In this document: in pieces, positions 45,301 to 54,649 of the stretch
Position numbering within the stretch: the stretch's first letter is position 1
Layout: every line of letters begins with the position of its first letter
Origin: Desulfosalsimonas propionicica
GTDB taxonomy: Bacteria > Desulfobacterota > Desulfobacteria > Desulfobacterales > Desulfosalsimonadaceae
Length of the DNA stretch: 64,000 nucleotides
Direction: 5' to 3'
Assembly (NCBI RefSeq): GCF_013761005.1
Contig: NZ_JACDUS010000013.1
Location: forward strand, 1-64,000
The notes under the pieces: model-generated
The model's input: the letters and a program-made list of their open reading frames with translations, nothing else
Databases searched by the model: none
Told to the model about the DNA's origin: nothing
Translations under genes and position numbers: made by a program

Positions 45301-46818
45301 GGTTGCCTGGCCGATGGACAAAATGAGCGTGTCTCCGAAAAAGGCCTCGCAGGCGCTTTCGTCAAACTCCGGGTTAAACCGGCCTTCCGGGTCAAATACA
45401 TTGGTACAGGTTTTAAATTCAATGCCGGAAAACCGGTTTTCATTGTTGATAAAAAAGTTTTTGGGGCCGTAGGAATTGACGATTTTGATATCGCTTTCCA
45501 GGGCTTCCTCGATTTCATGTTCCCATGCCGGCATTTCCTCGCGTTTTTCCAGGCAGACCATGGTGACGTTTTCCGCGCCTTTTCGCTTGGCGGTCAAAGC
45601 CACGTCAACGGCCACGTTGCCCCCGCCGATCACCAGCACGTCCTTGCCCACGGGCACGTCATTTCCAAGGGCGGTTTCCCTTAAGAAATCCACACCCTGG
45701 AGCACACCCTCGGCATCCTCGTTTTCAATGCCCAGGCTGCGTCCCTTGTGGAGTCCGATGGCCATGAATACGGCCGAATACCCGTCTGCTTTCAAACTGT
45801 CAAAGGTGATGTCTTTGCCGAATGTGACCCCGGTTTTGATTTCAACGCCCTGATCACGGATAATATCGATTTCCCGCTGCAGCATATCTCTGGGAAGGCG
45901 GTATTCTGGGATGCCCACAGCCATCATGCCGCCGGCCACGGGCAGTTTTTCATAAATGGTGACCCCGTAGCCTTTTCTGGCCAGAAAAGAGGCGGCTGCA
46001 AGACCTGCCGGACCCGAGCCGATCACGGCCACTTTTTCGCTGCGTTTTTCTTCAGCGGCTTCGGGCAGTATTTTTTCGTCTTCCTGCTTTTCCCAGTCCG
46101 CCAGAAACCGGTGCAGTTCCCGGATGGCCAGGGGTTCGTCATAGTCGTTTCGGGTGCAGGCACTTTCGCAGGGATGGTGACAGACCCGGCCGCAGACGGC
46201 CGGAAACGGGTGTGCGTCCCGGAACAGCTCTAAAGCTTCCCGGTATTTGCCCTGGTTGATCAGCGCGATATATCCCTGAATGCTGACGTGTGCCGGGCAG
46301 GTGGCCTTGCAGGGGGCTGTTCCCCGCTTGCTGATGGCATAGGCACCGGGGATGGCCTGGGCGTATTTCTTGTAGGCCGCCTTTCGGGTGGCGATGCCAA
46401 AATCTTGTTCACTGGGGACCTCGATAGGGCAGACATTGGCGCATTCCCCGCAGCTGGTGCATTTGTCAATGTCAATATAGCGCGGTTCCTGTCGGATATG
46501 GGCACTGAAATGCCCGGGATCGCCGTTTAATTCCAGCAGTTCGGTGTTGGTGAGCAATTCGATGTTTAAGTGCCGGCCGACCTCGACCAGTTTGGGCGAG
46601 ATGACTCACATGGCACAGTCATTGGTGGGAAAGGTCTTGTCCAACTGGGACATGAGCCCGCCAATGGCAGATGTTTTTTCCACCAGATAAACATAGTATC
46701 CGGAATTGGCAAGATCAAGAGCGCTTTGCATCCCGGAGATGCCGGCGCCCACAACCATAACGGAGCCGACCGGCGCCTGGCCGGAGCCGGCCACAGGGGC
46801 TTGTTCATTTTGTTCCAT
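42352..46818 (-). CDS. hdrA: Selenocysteine-containing HdrA-NfnB-HdrA chimera
   Basis: A 1,488-residue flavin and iron-sulfur protein. Reading needs one TGA decoded as selenocysteine at codon 71 (46608-46606), within FPTNDCAM[15 protein letters not shown], where HdrA has Cys or Sec. Layout: an HdrA N-terminal FAD motif ([19 protein letters not shown], about 21-40), a [4Fe-4S] motif [11 protein letters not shown], then a GltD/NfnB-type module with FAD ([18 protein letters not shown]) and NAD(P) ([21 protein letters not shown]) sites. The HdrA module then resumes with [13 protein letters not shown] and [19 protein letters not shown] second HdrA-like module ([21 protein letters not shown]) follows, and two C-terminal ferredoxin clusters ([22 protein letters not shown]) end it. 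The second module lacks the Cys/Sec site. It heads the hdrA-mvhD-metV-metF operon, so it probably oxidises NAD(P)H and feeds MetFV, perhaps with bifurcation. No hdrB or hdrC is adjacent. Confidence 0.92.
46582..46608 (-). promoter_or_regulatory. Candidate bacterial SECIS element in hdrA
   Basis: After the TGA, CTCGCCCAAACTGGTCGAG (46600-46582) can fold with outer CTCG/CGAG pairs, one mismatch, inner CC/GG pairs and a 5-base loop. It starts five bases from the TGA. The stem is short, so the call rests more on the protein context than on the fold. Confidence 0.4.
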
Positions 46819-47092
46819 TCATGTTCTCCCTTATATTCTTGAATTCGGCCTGATGCTGTTGAATATGACGGGACAGGCCCAGCATGGCGCTGGAGGCCAT
46901 GGTAACCATAAAACCGGTTTTTGTATTAAAGGGCCGGCAACGCTGTAGTTTGGCGCGTCCCTGTCGGTGCTGCCGGCAACTGCCGTTATTGGAATTTTTT
47001 CAGAAATTTGATCCAGTTGATACTATAAATGCAATACAGTGTCAATGGGAATAAACACCTCTCTGTTGTTGGATATCCGGGCCTGCGGGAAA

Positions 47093-48271
47093 TCATTGCC
47101 GGCTTCTGCTTTTGGTATCCATGTTATCTGGCAGATTCGGAGTGAATTGCTCCTGAAGTTGTTCTTTTGGGTTTATGCTCAATACAAGGGCTTCAATGCT
47201 TAACTTTTCAGCCAGTTGGATGCCTTTTTCGGTTCCGAGCACTGTGATGGCCGTTGCCGCCCCATCCAGCAGGGCGCTTGAATGACCGCCGAAATCAGCC
47301 GTGGTGACCCCGGCGATTTTTTCCGAAACCGGCCGGCCGGTTTTCGGGCTGAAAATGTGGTAAAAAGAGTGGCCCTGAATAACAAGGGGCTGACGGTAAT
47401 TGCCGCTGGTCGACACCCGAATGTCGGCCGGCGACGAGATCGTTTTCCAGATTTTTTCCATGTCCCGGGGATGCTGGATGCCGATGCGCCATGGACGCCG
47501 GAGACGGGAACCGAAAGCCGCCACTTCCCCGCCGAGCTGAACCATGCCCGCTTGAATGCCGGCACCCCGGAGTACGTCCCGGCTCCGGTCCACGGCAAAG
47601 CCCTTGGCAATGCCGCCGAAATCAAATTGCATGCCGCTGGCCGAGCACGCCACAGCCGGCGGATTGTCCATGATCGTGACCTTGTCAAAGCCGGTGCGGG
47701 CCAGTATGCGTTGAATATCTCTGCTGGAAGGGATTTGTTGGGTTTTGACCGCGTTTTGCCACAATTTTTTCAAAGGAGCGGTGGAGGGGTCAAAAGCCCC
47801 GCTGCTGGCATCCCATAGGCGCTTTGAAATGCAGAAAACCGCATGCATCTCATTTGAAATCGCCACCGGCGCTGTTTTGTCCGCGGCATTAAGCCGGCTG
47901 ACCTCTGATTGCGGATCAGAAGGGTTGAAGATGCGGCCGATGCGTTCAAATTCATTCCATACCGCCCGGGCGACAGCCTCTGCTTCGCCCCGGCTGCCGT
48001 TCGGCAGGTAAAACAATACCCGTGCCGGAATATCAAAATAAATCAGACGGCGGCTTTCCCACCAATCGGGTTCAGGCCGGGTGAGTGAAATAGTGCTCTT
48101 TTGTCCGGAAGCATTTTTCGAATCGTTTTTGGCATTGGGTTGTCCCAGGGGCAGAAAAAGCAGGGCTGCCAGTACGGCCAGTGCAGGGATTGCGGCGACT
48201 ATGCCCAAAAGCAATGAACTTCGGGATATTTTCACAAACTGCTCCAATGGTTGAATTTTTCGATCCCCCAT
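47093..48271 (-). CDS. apbE: FAD:protein FMN transferase ApbE
   Basis: ApbE attaches FMN covalently to threonine in RNF/NQR subunits and related flavoproteins. From the ATG at 48271 (ribosome site GGAGG nine bases upstream) the protein is 392 residues. It has a membrane anchor or signal at about 18-42 and the ApbE domain after it. Motifs seen are WDASSGAFDPSTAPL, FDFGGIAKGFAVDRSRDVL and the metal-site DGAATAITVLGTEKG. A longer frame starts at 48580 but its first 100 residues are antisense to mobB. The 274 bases upstream toward hdrA (46,819-47,092) hold nothing I can identify. Confidence 0.9.
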   Translation of the reverse strand: MGDRKIQPLEQFVKISRSSLLLGIVAAIPALAVLAALLFLPLGQPNAKNDSKNASGQKSTISLTRPEPDWWESRRLIYFDIPARVLFYLPNGSRGEAEAVARAVWNEFERIGRIFNPSDPQSEVSRLNAADKTAPVAISNEMHAVFCISKRLWDASSGAFDPSTAPLKKLWQNAVKTQQIPSSRDIQRILARTGFDKVTIMDNPPAVACSASGMQFDFGGIAKGFAVDRSRDVLRGAGIQAGMVQLGGEVAAFGSRLRRPWRIGIQHPRDMEKIWKTISSPADIRVSTSGNYRQPLVIQGHSFYHIFSPKTGRPVSEKIAGVTTADFGGHSSALLDGAATAITVLGTEKGIQLAEKLSIEALVLSINPKEQLQEQFTPNLPDNMDTKSRSRQ

Positions 48272-48415
48272 CAATTTAAGCCTCCTGCAGCCCCCAGTCA
48301 AGTTTTGTTGCCCGGTGCGGCGGGTTATAAAGACTGGCATTTTAAGCCAAATCATGGCATAGAGGAAAAAACCGGCTTCGGCATCAGGCGGGAAAACAGC
48401 GAATGGGTTTGGGAG

Positions 48416-48913
48416 ATGACAGCTATTGTGGCCATTGTGGGGGGGAGCAACTCCGGCAAGACAACCTTGATTGAAAAATTGATTCCGGTGTTTACACGCA
48501 AGGGATATCGGGTGGGAACCATCAAGCATGTGATGCATGAAATGGTCTTTGATCAGAGCGGCAAGGACAGCTGGCGGCACGCCAGTGCCGGTGCCGACAC
48601 TGTAATGGTGGACGCCGATGAACAGATCGTTTTGCTGAAAACCCGGATACGGCCGCGCGCTGCCGACCGGCTGAAGAATTATGTCGCGGCCTATTTTTCA
48701 GACATGGACATTGTCCTGGCTGAAGGTTACAAAAAACAGAATCTGCCAAAAATTGAGGTGTACCGGGAAAACAGCCGCACCGGGCCCGTGTGCCTGGAGG
48801 ACCCGGATTTGGCCGGCCTTGTAACAGATGCAAAAATGGATGCCGGGGTTCCGTGCCTCGGCCTTGATGACATTGAATCCATAGTTCACTTGATTATTCA
48901 GACAATTTCATGA
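48416..48913 (+). CDS. mobB: Molybdopterin-guanine dinucleotide biosynthesis protein MobB
   Basis: MobB is a GTP-binding protein that assists MobA in making the guanine dinucleotide form of the molybdenum cofactor. The 165-residue protein has a P-loop GGSNSGKTT (residues 9-17), then GTIKHVMHE and a C-terminal VLAEGYKKQNLPKIEV, all family features. The ATG at 48416 follows GGGAG. A 144-base divergent region separates it from apbE. Its stop overlaps the start of the next gene as TGA within ATGA. Confidence 0.92.
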   Translation: MTAIVAIVGGSNSGKTTLIEKLIPVFTRKGYRVGTIKHVMHEMVFDQSGKDSWRHASAGADTVMVDADEQIVLLKTRIRPRAADRLKNYVAAYFSDMDIVLAEGYKKQNLPKIEVYRENSRTGPVCLEDPDLAGLVTDAKMDAGVPCLGLDDIESIVHLIIQTIS

Positions 48914-49773
48914 AACAGGTTCTTAAAGCCGCTGTTTTGATTGCCGCAATGGTTTTCACCCAGGTCTGCCCGGGATGGACGCAAGATTACGAATTGGTGG
49001 AAACCACCGGCAGCGGCACCATTAACTGGACCCGGCGAATTGTTGAGGCAAAGGGGGCGGGCGGAGCTTTTCCGGAAGCCACCAATACGGCCGGCGGATG
49101 GGCCGCTGCATCCCGAAGCGCCAAACGTGATGCCTATTCACACCTGCTCAAAACCGTTGAAGATCTGCGCTTGAGCCGGCACGGCCGGGTGGGGACCCTG
49201 GTCGCAGATGACGACCGGATGCTTGCAAAAATTGAGCAGCTGTTGAAATCCTCGGAGGTCCGGGAGACGGTTTACCGGTCGGACGGAACAGTGGAACTGG
49301 TTCGCCGGATGTCGTTTTCCGGCGCCTTTTCACAGTTGATACTGCCGGAATCAATTGTTCAGCTGGAGATGAAAAATCTGGGGCGCACCGCTCTGGACCC
49401 GGATCACAGGCCGTTTACCGGTTTGGTGGTGGACGCCCGGGGCGTGGATGTCAAGCCGGCCATGTGTTTTGCCATTGTGGATGAGGCGGGACGGGAGGTT
49501 TACGGGTCTGCTTACGTGAGCCGGGAATTTGTTGTGCAGCACGGCATGTGCGGCTACATCACCGATGCCTCGGCCGTGGACCAGATCGGACGGGTGGGGA
49601 GAAACCCCCTGACGGTCAGGGCTCTGGGCACCAGCGAGGATTCGGAAACCGATATTATGATCAGCAACACGGATGCATCCCGGCTGCGCAGTACGGTGGA
49701 CAACCTGTTTTTTCTTCGGGAATGCCGGGTTATCGTTGTTCGTAATCCGCTCAAAAAAAACCCCCGGCAGTAA
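48910..49773 (+). CDS. Secreted protein of unknown function, LPP20-like
   Basis: A 287-residue protein with a signal peptide (about residues 1-24, ending PGWTQ). Next comes GSGTINWTRRIVEAKGAGG, then AAASRSAKRDAYSHLLKTVEDLRL, a pattern seen in LPP20 and FlgO/FlgT-related secreted proteins. No catalytic motif stands out. It is translated together with mobB (ATGA overlap), which may be chance operon structure. A terminator for the convergent metK lies in its last bases, with its TAA stop in the loop. Confidence 0.65.
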   Translation: MKQVLKAAVLIAAMVFTQVCPGWTQDYELVETTGSGTINWTRRIVEAKGAGGAFPEATNTAGGWAAASRSAKRDAYSHLLKTVEDLRLSRHGRVGTLVADDDRMLAKIEQLLKSSEVRETVYRSDGTVELVRRMSFSGAFSQLILPESIVQLEMKNLGRTALDPDHRPFTGLVVDARGVDVKPAMCFAIVDEAGREVYGSAYVSREFVVQHGMCGYITDASAVDQIGRVGRNPLTVRALGTSEDSETDIMISNTDASRLRSTVDNLFFLRECRVIVVRNPLKKNPRQ

Positions 49774-49783
49774 CTGCCGGGGG
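49753..49783 (-). terminator. Intrinsic terminator downstream of metK
   Basis: A 10-bp stem, CCCCCGGCAG (49761-49770) and CTGCCGGGGG (49774-49783), with a 3-base TAA loop. On the minus strand it is followed by eight T residues (49760-49753), so it ends metK transcripts. On the plus strand it is followed only by CTTTGG, so it is weaker there. Confidence 0.88.
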
Positions 49784-49818
49784 CTTTGGCCAAACATGGC
49801 GGGATGCACCCGTATTTT

Positions 49819-50988
49819 TTACAAACCGGCTTTGGACCGGATTTCATCGGCCTTGTTGGTTTTCTCCCAGCCAAAATCCGGATCATTTCTTCCAAAATGT
49901 CCGTATGCCGCGGTTTTGTTATAGAAGGGGCGCAGCAGGTCCAGATATTCGGTGATGGCTGCCGGCCGCAGGTCAAAAACATCCCGGACGATTTCAACGG
50001 CCTTGTCCTCGGCGACATTGCCGGTGTTGAAAAAATCCACCAGAATGGAAACCGGCTCGGCCACGCCAATGGCATAGGCCAGCTGAACTTCGCATTTTTT
50101 CCCCAGACCGGCAGCAACCAGGTTTTTGGCAATATGCCGGCCCATGTAGCAGGCGCTGCGGTCCACCTTGGACGGGTCTTTTCCGGAAAATGCACCGCCG
50201 CCGTGTCTTCCCATCCCGCCGTAGGTGTCCACGATAATTTTGCGGCCTGTCAGACCGCAGTCGCCCATGGGGCCGCCAACTTCGAATTTGCCCGTGGGGT
50301 TGATGAAATATTTTGTTTCATCGCCGATCATCTCCGCGGGCAGCATTTTTTTGATCACTTCCTCAATGACGCCTTCCCTGATCTGGTCGTAGGTGACATC
50401 CGGGGTGTGCTGGGTGGAAATGACCACCGTATCGATACGCTTGGGCCGGCCGTCTTCATACTCGATGGTTACCTGGGACTTGCCGTCCGGGCGCAGAAAG
50501 CCGAGTTCATTGTTTTTGCGGGCTTCGGCCAGCCGCCTGGTGAGCTTGTGGGCGTAGAGAATCGGCATGGGCATGAGTTCGTCGGTTTCATCGCAGGCAT
50601 AGCCAAACATCAGCCCCTGGTCGCCGGCGCCCTGCTCCTTGTAAAGGCCTTTGCCTTCGTCCACGCCCTGGGCGATGTCCGGCGACTGTTTGTCAATGCT
50701 GGTTACAACTGAGCAGGTCTGCCAGTCAAAACCCATGTCAGATGAGCAATAACCGATATCCTTGATTGCGCTGCGCACCACTTCCTGGAAATCCACCGTG
50801 GCCTTGGCCGTGATTTCCCCGGCTATAAAGGCAATGCCTGTGGTTACCAGGGTTTCGCACGCCACCCGGCATCGGCTGTCCTGGGAAAGAAATGCGTCGA
50901 GAACCGAATCGGATATTTTGTCGGCCACTTTGTCGGGATGGCCTTCTGTGACAGATTCTGAAGTAAACAGATGAGATCTTTTTGACAT
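49819..50988 (-). CDS. metK: S-adenosylmethionine synthetase
   Basis: MetK makes SAM from methionine and ATP. The 389-residue protein has [19 protein letters not shown] near the start, the loop [12 protein letters not shown] (about residues 115-126) and [16 protein letters not shown] (about 260-275). These are the substrate-binding hallmarks and the length is standard. The 72 bases to panC hold no SAM-riboswitch-like structure that I can recognise. The strong terminator lies 36 bases downstream. Confidence 0.97.
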   Translation of the reverse strand: MSKRSHLFTSESVTEGHPDKVADKISDSVLDAFLSQDSRCRVACETLVTTGIAFIAGEITAKATVDFQEVVRSAIKDIGYCSSDMGFDWQTCSVVTSIDKQSPDIAQGVDEGKGLYKEQGAGDQGLMFGYACDETDELMPMPILYAHKLTRRLAEARKNNELGFLRPDGKSQVTIEYEDGRPKRIDTVVISTQHTPDVTYDQIREGVIEEVIKKMLPAEMIGDETKYFINPTGKFEVGGPMGDCGLTGRKIIVDTYGGMGRHGGGAFSGKDPSKVDRSACYMGRHIAKNLVAAGLGKKCEVQLAYAIGVAEPVSILVDFFNTGNVAEDKAVEIVRDVFDLRPAAITEYLDLLRPFYNKTAAYGHFGRNDPDFGWEKTNKADEIRSKAGL

Positions 50989-51060
50989 TGAACACTCCTT
51001 TTGTTTCAGGTTTATATTTTGATTTGTCCGGATTCACCTTATTGGTAAAAGATGCAGCCG

Positions 51061-51975
51061 TCAGCCCGGATTGTCCACCTGCGGATATAAAATAATATTG
51101 TCAATCAGGCGGGTTTCGCCCACCCGGACCGCCAGGGCCATCAGTGCGGGCCGGTCAATGAATTTTTTATCCGCCAGGGTGTCCGGATCGCAAACGGCGA
51201 TGTAATCAATACCTGTTTCCGGGGCCGAGCTGATGATTTTTTTGACCGTTTCAATCAGGGCGGCAGCTTTTGTTTCTCCTCGTGCCACGGCCTTTTTGGC
51301 CTCCTCCAGGCCGCGGTACAGCTCCAGGGCGGATTGGCGCTGGGAAGGGCTTAAGTACTTGTTTCTCGAACTCATGGCCAGTCCATCGGATTCCCTGACA
51401 ATGGGGCCTCCGATAATATCGATGCCGAAATCAAGATCCCGGGCCATTTTGCGGATAATGGCCAGCTGCTGATAATCTTTTTGCCCGAAAACCGCATAGT
51501 CGGGCTGTACAATATGAAAAAGCTTGGCCACAATGGTCATCACCCCGGTGAAATGCGTGGGTCTGGATCTGCCGCATAGATGTCCGGGCAGATGGGTCTG
51601 GGTGATATAGGTTTCGTAGTCTTCGGGATACAAATCTTTTTTATGGGGCATGAACAAAATGTCCACCCCGGTTTGCTCTGCCAGGGCTGCATCCCTTTCC
51701 GGGTCCCTGGGATAGGCGTCGTAATCCTCGCCCGGGGCAAACTGGGCGGGATTGACAAAAATGCTGGCAACAAGGGTGTCTGCCAGTTCCCGCCCTTTGC
51801 GCATCAAAGACAGATGGCCTTCGTGCAGATAGCCCATGGTCGGCACAAAGGCAATGGTGTTGCCCTGTGCGTGCAGGGTTTCAGCCGTTTTCCGCATTTG
51901 CCGGATGTCATCGATGGTTTTAATGGCAGCGGTCTCCTTTTTGTGCGTTGCCCCTTGTTTTTCTTTATCGTTCAA
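51061..51975 (-). CDS. panC: Pantothenate synthetase
   Basis: PanC joins pantoate and beta-alanine with ATP. The 304-residue protein has FVPTMGYLHEGHLSLMRKG (about residues 44-62, with the HxGH motif), FVNPAQFAPGEDYDAYPRD and VFGQKDYQQLAIIRKM. The C-terminal SSRNKYLSP matches the KMSKS-like loop. The first 20 residues are an unusual polar extension. It overlaps the DUF1015 gene by 11 bases. panB and panD are not in the window. Confidence 0.95.
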   Translation of the reverse strand: MNDKEKQGATHKKETAAIKTIDDIRQMRKTAETLHAQGNTIAFVPTMGYLHEGHLSLMRKGRELADTLVASIFVNPAQFAPGEDYDAYPRDPERDAALAEQTGVDILFMPHKKDLYPEDYETYITQTHLPGHLCGRSRPTHFTGVMTIVAKLFHIVQPDYAVFGQKDYQQLAIIRKMARDLDFGIDIIGGPIVRESDGLAMSSRNKYLSPSQRQSALELYRGLEEAKKAVARGETKAAALIETVKKIISSAPETGIDYIAVCDPDTLADKKFIDRPALMALAVRVGETRLIDNIILYPQVDNPG

Positions 51976-53293
51976 GCTGGTTAAATACCTGGCCGGTGAC
52001 CGCCTTGGGGTAGTAGAAAGTGGTTTTTCTCGGCATTGTCAGGCCTGCTTCGGCAATTTTGCGAACCTGCTCATTGGTGGGCGGGTTTAAGATAAAGGCC
52101 ATGTCGTAGTCACCATTTTCCACAAGCTCAACAGCCTCGTCATGGCTGCTTGTATAACCGATCAGGGAATGATCATCCAGGTTCTGCTTGTCAAAGCCCA
52201 TCAGCTTCATCAAAATCAGGCGCGTGAGCACGGTGACATCCAGTCCCTGCAGAGGGGCGGCGATTTCGTCGCCAAAAAGGGTTTCCATGACACCGGGCTT
52301 TAATACCAGCGCATAACATGCCGGTTCATCTTTCATTACCAGGCCGATGATGTGGTCGTTTCGATGTTTGTGAAGGGACTTGTCAAGCTGTTCTACTGCC
52401 TGCCCGGGGTCGGCTCCATCGCGGTCGAATTTCTCAATGTCAAAATATTGGGCTGCCTGCTGCATAAAATGCTGCCGGGTCTCTGCGGCCACGCTGGGAA
52501 GCAGCCTGTGCGTGGGCAGGATAATCAGGCCCTGGTCTTCGACCGCACACAAATACATCATGATAAAATTGGCCGGATGGGTTTCATCAAAATCCGGATC
52601 ATTCTGCCTGACCCACTCCCTGTAGTTTAAGGCGGTTTCATAACGGTGATGGCCGTCTGCAATAAACAGGCGCCGCTGTTCCATGGCTTCTGTGACCTGC
52701 CGGCACAGTTTTGGATCGGTTATCCGCCACATGCGATGGAAATGGCCGCTGTCATCAGTGAATTCTGCCTCCGGGGAAATCTGCTGAATGTGATCCTTCA
52801 GGGTCTGGAGGAGCCCGTCTTTGTCTGAATAAACCGAAAAAATATGGCTGAAATTGGCGTGACAGGCTTTCATGAGTTCCAGCCGCTCGGACTTGACCTT
52901 GGAAAAGGTCTCCTCGTGGGGCAGAATCACGCCGGATTCAAACGGCTCAAGCTGCACCGCCCCGATCAGTCCGTAACGGGTCACGGATTTTCCTTCAATG
53001 GGAAAGGTCACCGTGGTGAGGTAAAAGCCCGGGGTTTCATCCCGGATCAGCACCCCGTTTTGCCGCCACTTCTGAAAATCTGCGGCCGCACGGGTATAAG
53101 GGTTGTCGGTTTTGTCGTCCTTTTCTGTGACCAGGGCCTTGTCCAGCCGGATGGCATTGTTTGTATGGCGTTTGTAGTAGGCCTGCTGCTCTTCTTCAGA
53201 AATCACGTCGTATGGAGGCGTAACCACCAGTGAGAGGTCTTCGATTTTGCGGCGATTATAGCGGACGCCCCTGAAAGGGTATATCTTTGCCAT
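51965..53293 (-). CDS. DUF1015-family protein
   Basis: A 442-residue protein of the DUF1015 family, whose function is not established. It opens AKIYPFRGVRYNRRKIEDLSLVVTPPYDVIS, the family signature. In its middle it has LFIADGHHRYETALNYREWV, a conserved stretch with a DGHH-R pattern that looks like an active site. The ATG at 53293 is the family start; a longer frame is antisense to the AT-rich promoter region and has no homology. It overlaps panC by 11 bases, so the two are co-translated. Confidence 0.9.
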   Translation of the reverse strand: MAKIYPFRGVRYNRRKIEDLSLVVTPPYDVISEEEQQAYYKRHTNNAIRLDKALVTEKDDKTDNPYTRAAADFQKWRQNGVLIRDETPGFYLTTVTFPIEGKSVTRYGLIGAVQLEPFESGVILPHEETFSKVKSERLELMKACHANFSHIFSVYSDKDGLLQTLKDHIQQISPEAEFTDDSGHFHRMWRITDPKLCRQVTEAMEQRRLFIADGHHRYETALNYREWVRQNDPDFDETHPANFIMMYLCAVEDQGLIILPTHRLLPSVAAETRQHFMQQAAQYFDIEKFDRDGADPGQAVEQLDKSLHKHRNDHIIGLVMKDEPACYALVLKPGVMETLFGDEIAAPLQGLDVTVLTRLILMKLMGFDKQNLDDHSLIGYTSSHDEAVELVENGDYDMAFILNPPTNEQVRKIAEAGLTMPRKTTFYYPKAVTGQVFNQLER

Positions 53294-53475
53294 AAGTATC
53301 CTTTTTTCAGTATGTGGTTGCTCTTTCTGGTTCAGTTTTAGTGCGAACACTGACGGGGATTTTTTAAGCTTGAAGTTTTGAATCATGACAAAAAAATTTT
53401 TTTTTGTCAACAGGCTTGTTATGATTTAGGAAAACTAATAAATTGTATAGGCAAACGATGCATTTAAAAAAAAGG
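53294..53475. other. AT-rich divergent region, no gene seen
   Basis: About 180 bases between the DUF1015 start and the methyltransferase promoter. It is AT-rich with long A and T runs near 53,390-53,410 and no open frame of interest. It presumably holds the promoter for the DUF1015-panC genes on the minus strand, but I could not place one with confidence. Confidence 0.4.
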
Positions 53476-53504
53476 TTGACAGCTTTTGATGTTTATTTTA
53501 TGAT
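53476..53504 (+). promoter_or_regulatory. Near-consensus sigma70 promoter of the methyltransferase operon
   Basis: A perfect -35 TTGACA (53476-53481) and a -10 TATGAT (53499-53504) are 17 bases apart. The start of transcription would be near 53511, which leaves an AT-rich leader of about 160 bases before the first gene. Long leaders often carry regulation, but I see no known riboswitch core in it. Confidence 0.75.
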
Positions 53505-53669
53505 ATCAAAATATTATATGTAATTTAATCAAATTACTCGGAAAAACTATGGGTTATCCTCGTTGAAACAATCTTTCAAGCAAGAGGGTATTATATTTTT
53601 TTGCAACAGACTAAAAGCAGTATAACTTATTAATTTTATAATATTTAATTCTAAAATAAGGAGGATATG

Positions 53670-54506
53670 ATGAGCAACGATATTCCGGAACCCGTAAAAG
53701 TTACAAAATCTTATTATGATAGTGAGGATGCAGATAATTTTTACTACACCATATGGGGCGGAGAGGATCTGCACCTCGGAATTTATGAGTCGGAAAACGA
53801 TACGATATTCGAAGCCAGCCGTCGGACGATTGACCACATGGCTTCCAGGTCCAGGTTCAAAGGGCAGAAGGCCAGTGTCATTGACCTCGGGGGTGGCTTT
53901 TCGGGCTCTGCCCGTTATCTGGCCAAGAATTACGGCTGGAGTGCGGTGGTGCTCAATCTGAGCGAAACCGAAAACAATCGTGCCCGGAAAATGAACAAAG
54001 AGCAGGGCCTGGATCACATGATTGATGTGGTGGATGGCAATTTTGCGGAAATCCCCTATCCGGATGCCTCCTTTGAGCTGGTGTGGTCCCAGGATGCGAT
54101 TTTGCACAGCGATAACCGGCAGAAGGTCCTCGAAGAGGCCCATCGGGTTTTAAAACCGGGCGGGGAGATGATTTTCACCGATCCCATGCAGGCTGATGAC
54201 TGCCCTGAAGGGGTGCTGGGGCCGATATATGAACGGATTCATCTGGAGTCCCTGGGGTCTCCGGGATTTTATCAGGATTATGCAAAAAAAATCGGCTTTG
54301 AAGTTATTGGGTATGAATCTCTCCACCCTTATCTGGCCCAGCATTACGGCCGGGTTTTAACCGAGATGGAAGCCCGGGAGAAGGAACTGGAAAAGGTGGT
54401 CAGCCGGCAGTATATCGACAACATGAAAAAGGGCCTGCAGCATTGGGTCGACGGCGGCAACAAGGGCTATCTCACGTGGGGCGTGTTTCATTTCCGGAAA
54501 AAATAG
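53670..54506 (+). CDS. Sarcosine/dimethylglycine N-methyltransferase-like enzyme
   Basis: A 278-residue SAM-dependent methyltransferase. The N-terminal SYYDSEDADNFYYTIWGGEDLHLGIY and C-terminal YIDNMKKGLQHWVDGGNKGYL segments closely resemble SDMT, which methylates sarcosine and dimethylglycine to betaine in halophiles. The SAM-binding motif is VIDLGGGFSGS (residues 70-80). The ATG at 53670 is chosen over the adjacent one at 53667 because AAGGAGG then sits five bases away. It heads an operon of corrinoid methyltransferases, so it may remake or use methylated amines in the same pathway. The substrate is inferred from similarity only. Confidence 0.85.
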   Translation: MSNDIPEPVKVTKSYYDSEDADNFYYTIWGGEDLHLGIYESENDTIFEASRRTIDHMASRSRFKGQKASVIDLGGGFSGSARYLAKNYGWSAVVLNLSETENNRARKMNKEQGLDHMIDVVDGNFAEIPYPDASFELVWSQDAILHSDNRQKVLEEAHRVLKPGGEMIFTDPMQADDCPEGVLGPIYERIHLESLGSPGFYQDYAKKIGFEVIGYESLHPYLAQHYGRVLTEMEAREKELEKVVSRQYIDNMKKGLQHWVDGGNKGYLTWGVFHFRKK

Positions 54507-54649
54507 CCGGATCCGGGCGCACCAATTAAATAGATAAAAAGAAAATTCGCCAAAGTCAAAAACAGGCATAATCTTTTTATCATGCAGCGGAAATGCGGTT
54601 TTGGCAAAGTTTATGATTTTATACACCATTTACAAGGAGGAGGAGAAAC

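Noticed and set aside
46606-46608. Frameshift or nonsense mutation in the HdrA gene
   Set aside because: The frame is unbroken on both sides, the TGA falls exactly at the HdrA Cys/Sec position, and the linked mvhD has the same pattern, so selenocysteine explains both.
48272-48415. Molybdenum-cofactor riboswitch before mobB
   Set aside because: Only a small stem around GGCTTCGG is visible; no conserved core can be recognised by eye.
50989-51060. SAM riboswitch upstream of metK
   Set aside because: The 72-base gap is too short and shows no matching stems.
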